A stretch of 33,624 nucleotides of DNA from positions 1 to 33,624 of the forward strand of contig JANQMT010000051.1 in the NCBI GenBank assembly GCA_028279945.1. Reading direction: 5' to 3'. The notes below the pieces were generated by a model that worked only from the letters and a program-made list of their open reading frames with translations, made no database searches and was not told the origin of the DNA. The first letter of the stretch is position 1. Each line of letters starts with the position of its first letter. Positions 17,325 through 24,416 of this stretch are shown here, in pieces. This DNA is from JAKSCF01 sp028279945. Lineage in GTDB: Bacteria > Bacillota > Clostridia > Peptostreptococcales > JAAYPU01. The translations under genes and the position numbers were made by a program.

Positions 17325-17941
17325 AAATAGCAGTGCTTGTATCAGGTGGAGGCACCAATATGCAGGCAGTAATAGACGAAATCAATAGTGGCAATATCAA
17401 TGGGGACATTGAAATTGTAATATCTTCAAGTCCGGATGCTTTTGCCCTAAAAAGAGCTGAAAGTCATGGCATAGAAGGCATTTATATTGGTAAAGACAAT
17501 TATCCTGATGTTGAAGAACGAACAGAAGCAATTATTAAAATATTAGAAGATCATGAGATATCGTTAGTGATTCTAGCAGGATATATGAGTATATTGGATA
17601 AAAAGATGGTTAAGAGATTTCAGAACCAAATTATAAATATCCATCCATCTTTGATACCAAGTTTTTGCGGTAAAGGATACTACGGGAAAAAAGTACATCA
17701 AGCGGTTTTGGATTATGGTGCAAAATTAACAGGCGCTACGGTGCACTTTGTCGATGAAGGAACCGATACAGGTCCTGTTATACTTCAAAAATCAGTAGAA
17801 GTTAAACAAAACGAGACAGTTGAAACTTTAGCAAAAAAAGTGTTAGACATAGAACATCAACTGCTGCCTAAAGCAGTTAAACTATACTGTGACAATAAAC
17901 TTGTGCTTGACGGCAGAACCGTTAAAATAAAGGAAGTATAA
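17315..17941 (+). CDS. purN: phosphoribosylglycinamide formyltransferase (10-formyl-THF dependent)
   Basis: This 208-residue enzyme formylates GAR to FGAR. VSGGGTNMQAV is the phosphate loop. The catalytic set is Asn108 and His110 in INIHPSLIPSF, His144 in TVHFVDEGTDTGPV, and Asp151 in the same stretch. Its ATG lies inside the end of purM, a 10-base overlap typical of translational coupling. No strong ribosome binding site is seen (AAAGGTGAAGG is a weak candidate). No formate-dependent PurT is present in the window. Confidence 0.96.
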   Translation: MRIKIAVLVSGGGTNMQAVIDEINSGNINGDIEIVISSSPDAFALKRAESHGIEGIYIGKDNYPDVEERTEAIIKILEDHEISLVILAGYMSILDKKMVKRFQNQIINIHPSLIPSFCGKGYYGKKVHQAVLDYGAKLTGATVHFVDEGTDTGPVILQKSVEVKQNETVETLAKKVLDIEHQLLPKAVKLYCDNKLVLDGRTVKIKEV

Positions 17942-17952
17942 AATCAATTGAT

Positions 17953-18095
17953 AATTAATAATTAATAATGAATAATTATGGATGGTTTTCTACCGAAAAC
18001 CTTCTTATTTCTGTCATTGCGAGAAGCATAGCAACATGGCAATCTTTTAAAAATTTTGAGTTGGCAAAATTCACTTCAATTATTAATTATTAATT
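17953..18095. repeat. MITE-like or REP-like element between purN and purH
   Basis: Perfect 17-base terminal inverted repeats (17953-17969 and 18079-18095) made of AATTAATA units flank 109 bases. Inside are a perfect 7-bp hairpin with a 4-base loop (17984-18001) and a TGTCATTGCGAG block at about 18012-18024 with a GCAAT partner (18039-18043). No coding capacity is present. The compact, symmetric build and the position inside an operon suggest a non-autonomous repeat. The TGTCATTGCGAG core resembles interspersed repeats I recall from other bacterial genomes, but I cannot confirm that here. Confidence 0.6.
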
Positions 18096-18111
18096 AAAGT
18101 GGAGGTTTATC

Positions 18112-19650
18112 ATGATAAAAAGAGCATTAATCAGTGTATCGGACAAAACCGGTGTTGTAGAATTTTCAAAGGCCCTTGAAAGTATGGGTGTAGAAATCAT
18201 TTCAACCGGCGGAACAGCAAAGCTCCTTAAAGAAAGTGGCATTAAAGTAACGGGTATTTCAGAGGTTACAGGATTTCCGGAATGTTTAGATGGAAGGGTC
18301 AAAACACTGCATCCTTCTGTACATGGCGGTATCTTAGCCATGAGGGATAAAAAAGAGCATATGGATCAGTTAGATGAATTGAACATAGGGACCATTGATT
18401 TAGTTGCTATCAATTTATATCCATTTAAGGCAACCATAATGAAGCCTGATGTAACACTGGAGGATGCTATTGAAAACATTGATATTGGCGGCCCTACCAT
18501 GTTAAGGTCAGCTGCTAAAAATCATCGAGATGTTTCGGTAATCTGTGATCCAAATGATTATGAGCAAATCATTGAAGAACTAAATGCAGCAAAAGATGTT
18601 TCTAAAAAAACAAAATACAAATTAGCTTTGAAAGTGTTTCAACATACAGCCGGTTATGATGCCATGATTGCGGATTACTTAAGAAAACAAATAGATGGAG
18701 AGCTGCCTGACCAATTAACTTTAACTTTTGAAAAAGTACAAGATTTAAGATATGGTGAGAACCCTCACCAAAAATCCATCTATTATAAAGAAATAAAACC
18801 GGAAGCAGGCGACCTTGTACAAGCAGTACAATTACATGGAAAAGAGCTGTCTTTTAACAATATCAATGATACCAATGGAGCATTAGAGGCGCTAAAAGAA
18901 TTTGATGAACCAACGGTTGTAGCAGTAAAGCATGCTAATCCTTGCGGCGTTGGATCAGGATATGATATATATGATGCCTATATCAAAGCATATAAGGCTG
19001 ATCCTATATCTATTTATGGAGGTATTGTTGCTGCAAACAGAGCCATTGATGAAAAAACAGCAGAAGAAATCAATAAAATATTCATTGAAATTGTTATTGC
19101 CCCGGATTTTACGGAAGAAGCTTTAGAAATATTTAAGCAAAAGAAAAACATTAGATTATTAAAACTTGAAAATATTACCGAAAGCCATAAAAACACGTTG
19201 GATTTGAAAAAAGTTAGCGGCGGTTTACTGGTTCAAGAGAAAGATGACTTATTATACCACGAAGAAAACTTCGAAGTGGTAACAGATCGAATACCGACTC
19301 AGAATGAATTAGAAGACATGAAATTTGCTTGGAAAGTTGTAAAACACATAAAATCCAATGGCATTGTATTGGCGAAAGACGGAAAGACTATTGGTGTGGG
19401 GCCCGGACAAGTGAATCGTATTTGGGCAGTAGAAAATTCCATTAAACAAGCCACAGAAGATCCAAAAGGCAGCGTAATGGCTTCTGATGCATTCTTCCCA
19501 TTTAATGATTGCGTAGAAGCGGCAGCTAAAGCTGGTATTACCGCTATTATCCAACCTGGTGGGTCTGTAAGAGATGAAGACTCAATAAAAAAAGCCAACG
19601 AGTACGGCATAGCCATGGTCGTCACCAAAATGAGACACTTTAAGCATTAA
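18112..19650 (+). CDS. purH: bifunctional AICAR transformylase / IMP cyclohydrolase
   Basis: This 512-residue enzyme performs the last two steps to IMP. The N-terminal cyclohydrolase domain (about 1-195) shows ALISVSDKTG, STGGTAKLL, and GRVKTLHPSVHGGIL. The transformylase domain (about 200-512) has RYGENPHQ, ELSFNNINDTNGAL, VAVKHANPCGVG (Lys-His-Asn-Pro catalytic motif), ADPISIYGGIVA and SDAFFPFND. The start at 18112 follows GTGGAGG just after the right arm of the repeat element, so the element forms most of the purN-purH spacer. Confidence 0.97.
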   Translation: MIKRALISVSDKTGVVEFSKALESMGVEIISTGGTAKLLKESGIKVTGISEVTGFPECLDGRVKTLHPSVHGGILAMRDKKEHMDQLDELNIGTIDLVAINLYPFKATIMKPDVTLEDAIENIDIGGPTMLRSAAKNHRDVSVICDPNDYEQIIEELNAAKDVSKKTKYKLALKVFQHTAGYDAMIADYLRKQIDGELPDQLTLTFEKVQDLRYGENPHQKSIYYKEIKPEAGDLVQAVQLHGKELSFNNINDTNGALEALKEFDEPTVVAVKHANPCGVGSGYDIYDAYIKAYKADPISIYGGIVAANRAIDEKTAEEINKIFIEIVIAPDFTEEALEIFKQKKNIRLLKLENITESHKNTLDLKKVSGGLLVQEKDDLLYHEENFEVVTDRIPTQNELEDMKFAWKVVKHIKSNGIVLAKDGKTIGVGPGQVNRIWAVENSIKQATEDPKGSVMASDAFFPFNDCVEAAAKAGITAIIQPGGSVRDEDSIKKANEYGIAMVVTKMRHFKH

Positions 19651-19744
19651 AGAGGACAGGGAACAGGTGACAGTTTTTGTAGGGAAGGGTTGCCGTGAAG
19701 TTTTGTACTTTAATATAATTTTAATTTTGTTCACAACATCTTTC

Positions 19745-19753
19745 TGATATAAT
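19745..19753 (+). promoter_or_regulatory. extended -10 promoter element inside the pur operon
   Basis: TGATATAAT lies 33 bases before the ATG at 19787. A loose -35 TTTTGT is at 19725-19730. It would allow the orphan gene and purD to be expressed apart from the main pur promoter. Confidence 0.5.
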
Positions 19754-19786
19754 ATTAAAAGCATAATTAAAAGGAGATAAAGAAAG

Positions 19787-20740
19787 ATGAAAGACTTTAA
19801 AATGAACAGCAATATAGTTTTAGTCATATTACTGGTTATTTCTCTATGGATGAATTACAGCAACTATAATCAGATAGAAATAATTCAAAACGACTTAAGC
19901 CGAACATCCAACATGCTTCAAAATGATGTCAATGATATCGGTTCTGATGTAAGCAGAATTTTAAATGATTTTAAGAAAGAATCTATGTGGGTAAGAGAAT
20001 CTTCCATTGATATTACCAACTTTACAGATGATTTAAAACATGCAGAGATAGAAATTTCAATCTCACTAAATGAAAAAAATAAAGATGAAAATTTATATGT
20101 GTTAGCGATTCCTAGGAAAAGTGATGAAACATTCAAGTTCCAAGTACCTGAAAATAATGGTTTAACCTATAAAGTTAAAATAACGCTTCCTTCTGACTAT
20201 AATTATGAAATGCAGTTAGTTGGAGAAAATGATACATTCTCCAGAAGTGGCATGTTAAATAAAGTATATATAAGTAACTATATAAATGAAATTATTAACA
20301 TTGATGGAGAACTGTTAGGCGGTCAATACCATGAAGGCGACCAAAAAGGTTATTATTCTTTCTTTGTAACTGTTGGTCAAGTGAAAGAAAGTGAGTTTGC
20401 AGAGTACTTAAAAGACTTAGAGATAACAGAAGTCAAAGCAGATGTGTACTATGGTAATCGCTATATCAATACAATCGATTTTCTAAAGGAGACCAATTAT
20501 ATTCCTATGGATATAAACGATATCTCAAATTCAATTCCTGAGAGAGCAGTGCATGATATAACGAATGAGTTTGAGAGAAAATATTTTTTTTCAGGCAAAT
20601 ATGAAATAGAAGGAGAACCGGAATTTCCGGATATGATCTTAGTAATTAAAGCCAAGGATAATAAAGGCAACACCTGCGAAAAAATGATAGGTGATTTTTA
20701 TGATTATGATGAAATGATTGAAAAATACATGAAAAAATAG
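19787..20740 (+). CDS. membrane-anchored protein of unknown function inside the pur operon
   Basis: This 317-residue protein matches no family I recognise. Residues 8-24 (SNIVLVILLVISLWMNY) form one N-terminal membrane anchor. A probable short coiled coil (about 25-60, rich in Asn/Asp/Ile) follows, then a large region of beta-like, charged sequence on the likely outer face, with no cysteine pairs or catalytic motif visible. The start has AAGGAGA (19771-19777) 9 bases ahead. It sits between purH and purD, with purD only 13 bases behind, so it is co-transcribed with purD. Its own extended -10 lies just upstream. Nothing links it to purine chemistry; it may be a passenger or an envelope sensor. 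Confidence 0.8.
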   Translation: MKDFKMNSNIVLVILLVISLWMNYSNYNQIEIIQNDLSRTSNMLQNDVNDIGSDVSRILNDFKKESMWVRESSIDITNFTDDLKHAEIEISISLNEKNKDENLYVLAIPRKSDETFKFQVPENNGLTYKVKITLPSDYNYEMQLVGENDTFSRSGMLNKVYISNYINEIINIDGELLGGQYHEGDQKGYYSFFVTVGQVKESEFAEYLKDLEITEVKADVYYGNRYINTIDFLKETNYIPMDINDISNSIPERAVHDITNEFERKYFFSGKYEIEGEPEFPDMILVIKAKDNKGNTCEKMIGDFYDYDEMIEKYMKK

Positions 20741-20753
20741 GGGGCAATGTATC

Positions 20754-22016
20754 ATGAAAGTATTAGTTGTCGGATCTGGAGGACGTGAGCATACCCTTGT
20801 GTGGAAGCTTGCCAAAAGTCCAAAAGTAAAAAAAATTTACTGTGCACCTGGCAATGCAGGAATAATTGATTTGGCAGAATGTGTTGATATTTTTGCTGAA
20901 GACATACAAGGATTATGTACCTTCGCTAAGGAAAAAAAGATAGACCTAACCATTGTTGGACCGGAAGCCCCTTTGGCTGAAGGCATAACAGATGTATTTG
21001 AAGGCGAAGGACTGAAGATATTTGCTCCTAATAAAAAGTGCTCACAGTTAGAATCCAGCAAAGCTTTTACAAAAGAGTTTTTGATGAGACATCAAATTCC
21101 TACAGCACAATACAAGGAATATACTGATTTTGAATCAGCGAAACAAGACCTTGGCATATATGGATACCCTATGGTCATTAAAGCGGATGGATTGGCTGCT
21201 GGGAAAGGTGTCGTCATAGCAGAGGATGAATCCACTGCACTCAAAGCACTTGAAGAGATGATGAAAGATAAAGTATTCGGAAGTGCAGGGGATAAAGTGG
21301 TGATAGAAGAGTTTCTAACGGGAATCGAAACATCTATTTTATGCTTTGTAGATGGAAATACTATCGTACCAATGGTATCTGCACAAGACTACAAAAAGAT
21401 ATTCGACAACGATGAAGGACCAAATACTGGTGGAATGGGGACCTATTCTCCCAGTTTGATATATGATGAAACATTAGATGAGAAAATAGAAAAGCAAGTA
21501 TTAACGCCTGTTATTGAAGGCTTTAAAAAGGACGGTCTGGACTTCAAGGGAATCTTGTTCATAGGTCTTATGATAAAAAATGGAGAGCCAAAAGTATTAG
21601 AATTCAACGTTCGTTTTGGAGACCCGGAAGCTCAAACTGTGTTGACACGGTTGGAAACTGATTTAATCGATATTATAGATAGTATCATTGAAGGCAAATT
21701 AGAGCAGCAAGAAATTAAATGGTCAGATAAAAATACAGTATGTGTTGTTATGGCATCAGGAGGATATCCTGGAAGCTACGAGAAAGGCAAAGTCATAACC
21801 GGGTTGGATAAAGTGGATGAAGATGTAATGGTTTTTCACGCTGGAACCAAGCTTAAAGACGGACAAGTCGTTACCAATGGAGGCAGAGTCCTGGGCGTCA
21901 CAGCATGGGCAGACACTTTAGAAGAAGCAAGACAAAAAGCTTATGATAATACAGAAAAAATTCAATTTGATGGCGCTTACTATCGTAAAGATATTGGGAA
22001 ATTAATATACAAATAA
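20754..22016 (+). CDS. purD: phosphoribosylamine-glycine ligase (GAR synthetase)
   Basis: This 420-residue ATP-grasp enzyme joins glycine to phosphoribosylamine. VVGSGGREHTLVWKLA opens the N-domain and CAPGNAGI follows. The ATP-grasp core includes MVIKADGLAAGKGVVIA, VVIEEFLTGIE, PNTGGMGTYSPS and VLEFNVRFGDPEAQT. The length is normal. The start follows AGGGGG, a purine-rich but slightly atypical site. It is the last pur gene here and is followed by a terminator. Confidence 0.97.
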   Translation: MKVLVVGSGGREHTLVWKLAKSPKVKKIYCAPGNAGIIDLAECVDIFAEDIQGLCTFAKEKKIDLTIVGPEAPLAEGITDVFEGEGLKIFAPNKKCSQLESSKAFTKEFLMRHQIPTAQYKEYTDFESAKQDLGIYGYPMVIKADGLAAGKGVVIAEDESTALKALEEMMKDKVFGSAGDKVVIEEFLTGIETSILCFVDGNTIVPMVSAQDYKKIFDNDEGPNTGGMGTYSPSLIYDETLDEKIEKQVLTPVIEGFKKDGLDFKGILFIGLMIKNGEPKVLEFNVRFGDPEAQTVLTRLETDLIDIIDSIIEGKLEQQEIKWSDKNTVCVVMASGGYPGSYEKGKVITGLDKVDEDVMVFHAGTKLKDGQVVTNGGRVLGVTAWADTLEEARQKAYDNTEKIQFDGAYYRKDIGKLIYK

Positions 22017-22047
22017 TAACTTAATATACAAGCTGTGATTTAAGATT

Positions 22048-22082
22048 AAGGAGGATTTTGCTATGCAATGTCCTCCTTTTGA
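22048..22082 (+). terminator. probable terminator after purD
   Basis: AAGGAGGA (22048-22055) pairs with TCCTCCTT (22071-22078), followed by a short TT. The tail is short, so efficiency may be moderate. The left arm resembles a ribosome binding site but has no start codon placed to use it. Confidence 0.6.
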
Positions 22083-22119
22083 CCATTGACAATAATTTGT
22101 TTGAACTACCAAATAAACC

Positions 22120-22148
22120 TTGACCTTTCCACCCAACTATGCTATTTT
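22120..22148 (+). promoter_or_regulatory. putative promoter of the CXXC micro-protein gene
   Basis: TTGACC (22120-22125) and TATTTT (22143-22148) are 17 bases apart, with a TG extension before the -10 (22140-22141). The gene starts 25 bases downstream. Confidence 0.5.
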
Positions 22149-22172
22149 TCAATTGTAAGGAGGGGCTTACTT

Positions 22173-22304
22173 ATGAAATATTTAAGAATATCCATACTTA
22201 TACTGGCAATTGTGCTCATAGCGTCAGGCATATACATAGATGAAGTGGCTACGGTTATAACTAAGTCCATTAATATATGTTTAGAGTGTATTGGAATTGG
22301 CTGA
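22173..22304 (+). CDS. CD1871A-like CXXC-motif micro-protein
   Basis: The ATG at 22173 with AAGGAGGG ahead opens a 43-residue protein. One membrane segment (about residues 6-19, SILILAIVLIASGI) is followed by a short loop and a C-terminal NICLECIGIG. The length, single membrane helix and CLECIGIG ending match the CD1871A family of CXXC-motif proteins that I recall from Clostridioides difficile and relatives, where they lie beside a 4Fe-4S membrane protein. The same neighbour type is present here at 22669. Function is not established. The vicinal cysteines near the membrane suggest thiol-disulfide or metal chemistry. An earlier in-frame start at 22086 lacks a ribosome binding site. Confidence 0.75.
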   Translation: MKYLRISILILAIVLIASGIYIDEVATVITKSINICLECIGIG

Positions 22305-22668
22305 TAATTAGGGTTATTAAATGCCTCCATATTAATTGTAGTCAAAGAATTTGATGGAAGCTTCACTCATTAGAAGTACATGAAGAATGTCAATATGGAC
22401 TAAAACTCTTGCATCTTGATTTACGTTGAGAGACATTTGGTATAAAATTTTCATTGCGAAAAGAACAAAGGGAAATTAATTTTTAACATACTATAGTTTG
22501 ACGGTCAGTGCCCTAAACCTCTGCTAGGTATTGTAACCCTTTGGTTTTAACTCCGTTGCACTCCATTAAAACTACATTTCTCCATTACAAATTATATACC
22601 AAATACCTCCTGTAGCTAATAATATGTATTCGTTCATCATCATAATGATGATAAAGGATGTAGATACT
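22305..22668. other. 364-base repeat-like spacer
   Basis: The stretch contains no ribosome-bound gene. Two inverted-repeat units are visible. TCCATATT (22326-22333) pairs with AATATGGA (22392-22399). ATTTGGTATA (22435-22444) pairs with TATACCAAAT (22595-22604), an imperfect terminal repeat of about 20 bases around 170 bases. GTTTTAA/TTAAAAC arms flank CTCCGTTGCACTCC inside the second unit. On the minus strand an open frame without a start reads about 30 residues near 22340-22432, ending at a TAA. It looks like one or two small non-autonomous elements or remnants inserted between the micro-protein gene and its partner. Confidence 0.5.
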
Positions 22669-23535
22669 ATGTTTGGATTATTTAGAAACAGAAAATTTGT
22701 TCAATTCTTTTTTAGTATAGCCACCAACAGTCATTTTGCAGGCTTTGCAAAAGGTACGATATATAGGGGAGAATCTAAAGCGCTTTGTGTTCCAGGGCTT
22801 AGCTGTTATTCTTGTCCCGGAGCTGTGGGGTCTTGTCCTATAGGATCTTTACAGGCGGTTTTAGGAAGCATTAAATATAAATTTTCAGCATATGTCATTG
22901 GGATTCTTTTGCTATTTGGGATAACCATGGGAAGATTTATCTGTGGCTGGCTGTGTCCTTTTGGTCTAATACAAGATTTATTATATAAATTACCATCGCC
23001 TAAGTATAAAATAAAAGGTGGTTTCAGATATCTTAGGTTTTTGAAATATGGTGTATTATTACTATTCGTTATATTGTTACCTATTATCTTAAAACATCCC
23101 TTAGCAGGCGGTGATCCATACTTCTGTAAATGGATTTGTCCTGCGGGAACGTTAATGGCAGGTGTTCCATTACTAAGTGTTAATGAAGGATTAAGAGGCG
23201 CAATAGGATTATTGTTTGCGTGGAAGATGTTGATATTGATTGTAATAATAGTGCTGTGTATCCTCTTATACAGAACTTTTTGCAAGTTTCTATGCCCACT
23301 TGGGGCCATATATGCATTATTTAATAAGTATAGTTTTTATAGATACGAAATAGTGTCTCACCAATGTACTCGATGCGGTAAATGCCACAGTGCATGTCTA
23401 ATGGACGTGAATGTTATCAAAACCCCTAACCATCCGGAATGTATTCGATGCGGCAAATGTAAAACCATCTGCCCCAACGACGCAATCGTTTCTCATTTTG
23501 CTACCCATTCGGTTGGTGAGGAGCCGTTAAGTTAG
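22669..23535 (+). CDS. NapH-type polyferredoxin membrane protein (4Fe-4S)
   Basis: This 288-residue protein has about five membrane segments interleaved with cysteine-rich loops. CGWLCPFGLIQDLLY, CKWICPAGTL and CKFLCPLGAIYALF are the CxxxCP signatures of the NapH/NosR/YccM group. The C-terminus carries two 4Fe-4S motifs, CTRCGKCHSAC and CIRCGKCKTICP. An unusual N-terminal cluster CVPGLSCYSCPGAVGSCP (about 45-62) may form a further site. Family members move electrons between the quinone pool or a ferredoxin and a periplasmic or membrane partner. The start at 22669 is preceded by AAAGGA; the ATG at 22624 adds 15 residues with no site. The CXXC micro-protein lies upstream as in other genomes I recall, but here separated by repeat DNA. 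Confidence 0.85.
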   Translation: MFGLFRNRKFVQFFFSIATNSHFAGFAKGTIYRGESKALCVPGLSCYSCPGAVGSCPIGSLQAVLGSIKYKFSAYVIGILLLFGITMGRFICGWLCPFGLIQDLLYKLPSPKYKIKGGFRYLRFLKYGVLLLFVILLPIILKHPLAGGDPYFCKWICPAGTLMAGVPLLSVNEGLRGAIGLLFAWKMLILIVIIVLCILLYRTFCKFLCPLGAIYALFNKYSFYRYEIVSHQCTRCGKCHSACLMDVNVIKTPNHPECIRCGKCKTICPNDAIVSHFATHSVGEEPLS

Positions 23536-23583
23536 ATAAGTCTTAGATATTAGGTAACTATATATATTTGTCACAAAAAACCA

Positions 23584-23611
23584 TTGCTTTGTTTGAAATT
23601 TTCGTTATAAT
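23584..23611 (+). promoter_or_regulatory. putative tRNA promoter
   Basis: TTGCTT (23584-23589) and a perfect TATAAT (23606-23611) are 16 bases apart, with the tRNA-Val starting 16 bases after the -10. Confidence 0.6.
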
Positions 23612-23626
23612 ATTATTTATGGGTGT

Positions 23627-23703
23627 GGGCGGTTAGCTCAGCTGGTTAGAGCACTTGCTCGACAAGCAAGGGGTCGTTGGTTCGAATCCAATACTGCCCA
23701 CCA
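23627..23703 (+). tRNA. tRNA-Val(GAC), with C33
   Basis: A 77-base cloverleaf: acceptor GGGCGGT/ACTGCCC with one G-T pair, D stem GCTC/GAGC, anticodon stem CTTGC/GCAAG, T arm GTTGG-TTCGAAT-CCAAT, discriminator A and an encoded CCA. The anticodon loop TCGACAA (23659-23665) puts GAC at 34-36, so valine. Position 33 is C (23660) where U is nearly invariant. Confidence 0.9.
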
Positions 23704-23724
23704 CATATTTATAAACATTTATAT

Positions 23725-23801
23725 GGGGCATTAGCTCAGCTGGATAGAGTACCTGACTTCGAATCAGTTGGCCGGGGGTTCGAATCCCTCATGCCTCGCC
23801 A
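23725..23801 (+). tRNA. tRNA-Arg(TCG)
   Basis: A 77-base cloverleaf: acceptor GGGGCAT/ATGCCTC, D stem GCTC/GAGT, T arm GGGGG-TTCGAAT-CCCTC, discriminator G and an encoded CCA. The loop CTTCGAA puts TCG at 34-36 (23759-23761), with the expected T33. The anticodon stem CCTGA/TCAGT has a C-T mismatch at 27-43. It is 21 bases after tRNA-Val and shares its terminator. Confidence 0.92.
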
Positions 23802-23806
23802 AAAGC

Positions 23807-23849
23807 AAAAACCTTACAATTTCAACGTTGTAAGGTTTTTATTTTTTTT
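23807..23849 (+). terminator. strong terminator of the tRNA pair
   Basis: A 13-bp perfect stem (23807-23819 with 23828-23840) has an 8-base loop and is followed by A and eight T. Confidence 0.92.
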
Positions 23850-24012
23850 GATTTTTACCAAAACTTGCAGTATAAAATGGTTCACCTTCATTTTCCTTAT
23901 ATGCATTAATACAATAGTTAGTTGCAAAATTGTATTTTAACTTATGAGGACTCAAATCAAGACCTAACTTTTTATTGAGACGATAAAAAATCATTTTAAC
24001 GAATCCATTCAT
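23839..24012 (-). pseudogene. tyrosine-recombinase C-terminal fragment next to tRNA-Arg
   Basis: The minus strand reads 57 residues from an ATG at 24012 to a TAA at 23839-23841. The text has the shape of an integrase catalytic-domain edge: NGFVKMIFYRLNKKLGLDL, then SPHKLKYNFATNY, comparable to the usual sPHkLRHtfATn box. The catalytic Arg of HxxR is Lys here, and the downstream His/Trp and Tyr boxes are absent, so it is inactive and truncated. It ends 37 bases after the tRNA-Arg CCA, where integrases of tRNA-targeted elements usually lie. No copy of the tRNA 3' end was found in the next few hundred bases. Short length leaves some doubt about the family. Confidence 0.5.
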
Positions 24013-24204
24013 TTAAACGCAATACAGAGATATGATGATTTTATTAAATTTAGTTATTATGACTATAAAAATTGTGATGTAGAAAAATACACTTATCTTA
24101 TCAAAGAAGAATTTAGAGGATTAACATATAGTAATAAAAATTATGTGAAAGGAATTGAAAGAGATTCGTTTATAGAAAGGATACATGATGAATTCATGAA
24201 ATAA
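24013..24204 (+). pseudogene. unidentified gene fragment without a start codon
   Basis: About 64 codons stay open to TAA at 24202-24204, rich in Tyr, Lys and Asp/Glu (for example YDYKNCDVEKYTYLIKEEF and KGIERDSFIERIHDEF). There is no ATG or ribosome binding site at the beginning; the frame continues back over the antisense integrase fragment to a TAA near 23967. The ending looks like a genuine protein C-terminus and a hairpin follows. It is probably the tail of a gene from the element that left the integrase remnant. No family is recognised. Confidence 0.4.
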
Positions 24205-24234
24205 CTCATCATATTAGAGATATTAAATTAATAA

Positions 24235-24271
24235 GTTCCCTAAATAGGATTTAAGGGAACGCTTTTGTTTC
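24235..24271 (+). terminator. hairpin with T-rich tail after the gene fragment
   Basis: GTTCCCT (24235-24241) pairs with AGGGAAC (24254-24260), extended inward by AAAT/ATTT with a one-base bulge. GCTTTTGTTTC follows. Confidence 0.6.
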
Positions 24272-24349
24272 TTCATTAAAAGTTTTAATAATATAACAAT
24301 AAGTATATAACATTTAATTATATTTGAAAAAAACTACAAATAACAGACT

Positions 24350-24377
24350 TTAACATTATATGCCAATATTATACAAT
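24350..24377 (+). promoter_or_regulatory. putative promoter of the Kelch protein gene
   Basis: TTAACA (24350-24355) and TACAAT (24372-24377) are 16 bases apart and lie 40 bases before the ATG. Confidence 0.4.
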
Positions 24378-24416
24378 ATCTGTGATTAGAATATTTCAAA
24401 AGTGGAGGGATATATA

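Noticed and set aside
19653..19673. GGACAGGGAACAGGTGACAG stretch after purH
   Set aside because: It resembles fragments of common interspersed repeats but has no symmetry or length to call an element.
22086..22172. Upstream extension of the CXXC micro-protein
   Set aside because: The added residues cover the promoter region and lack a ribosome binding site; the ATG at 22173 has AAGGAGGG.
23677..23940. 87-codon frame across both tRNA genes
   Set aside because: It runs through tRNA-Val, tRNA-Arg and their terminator, so it is not coding.
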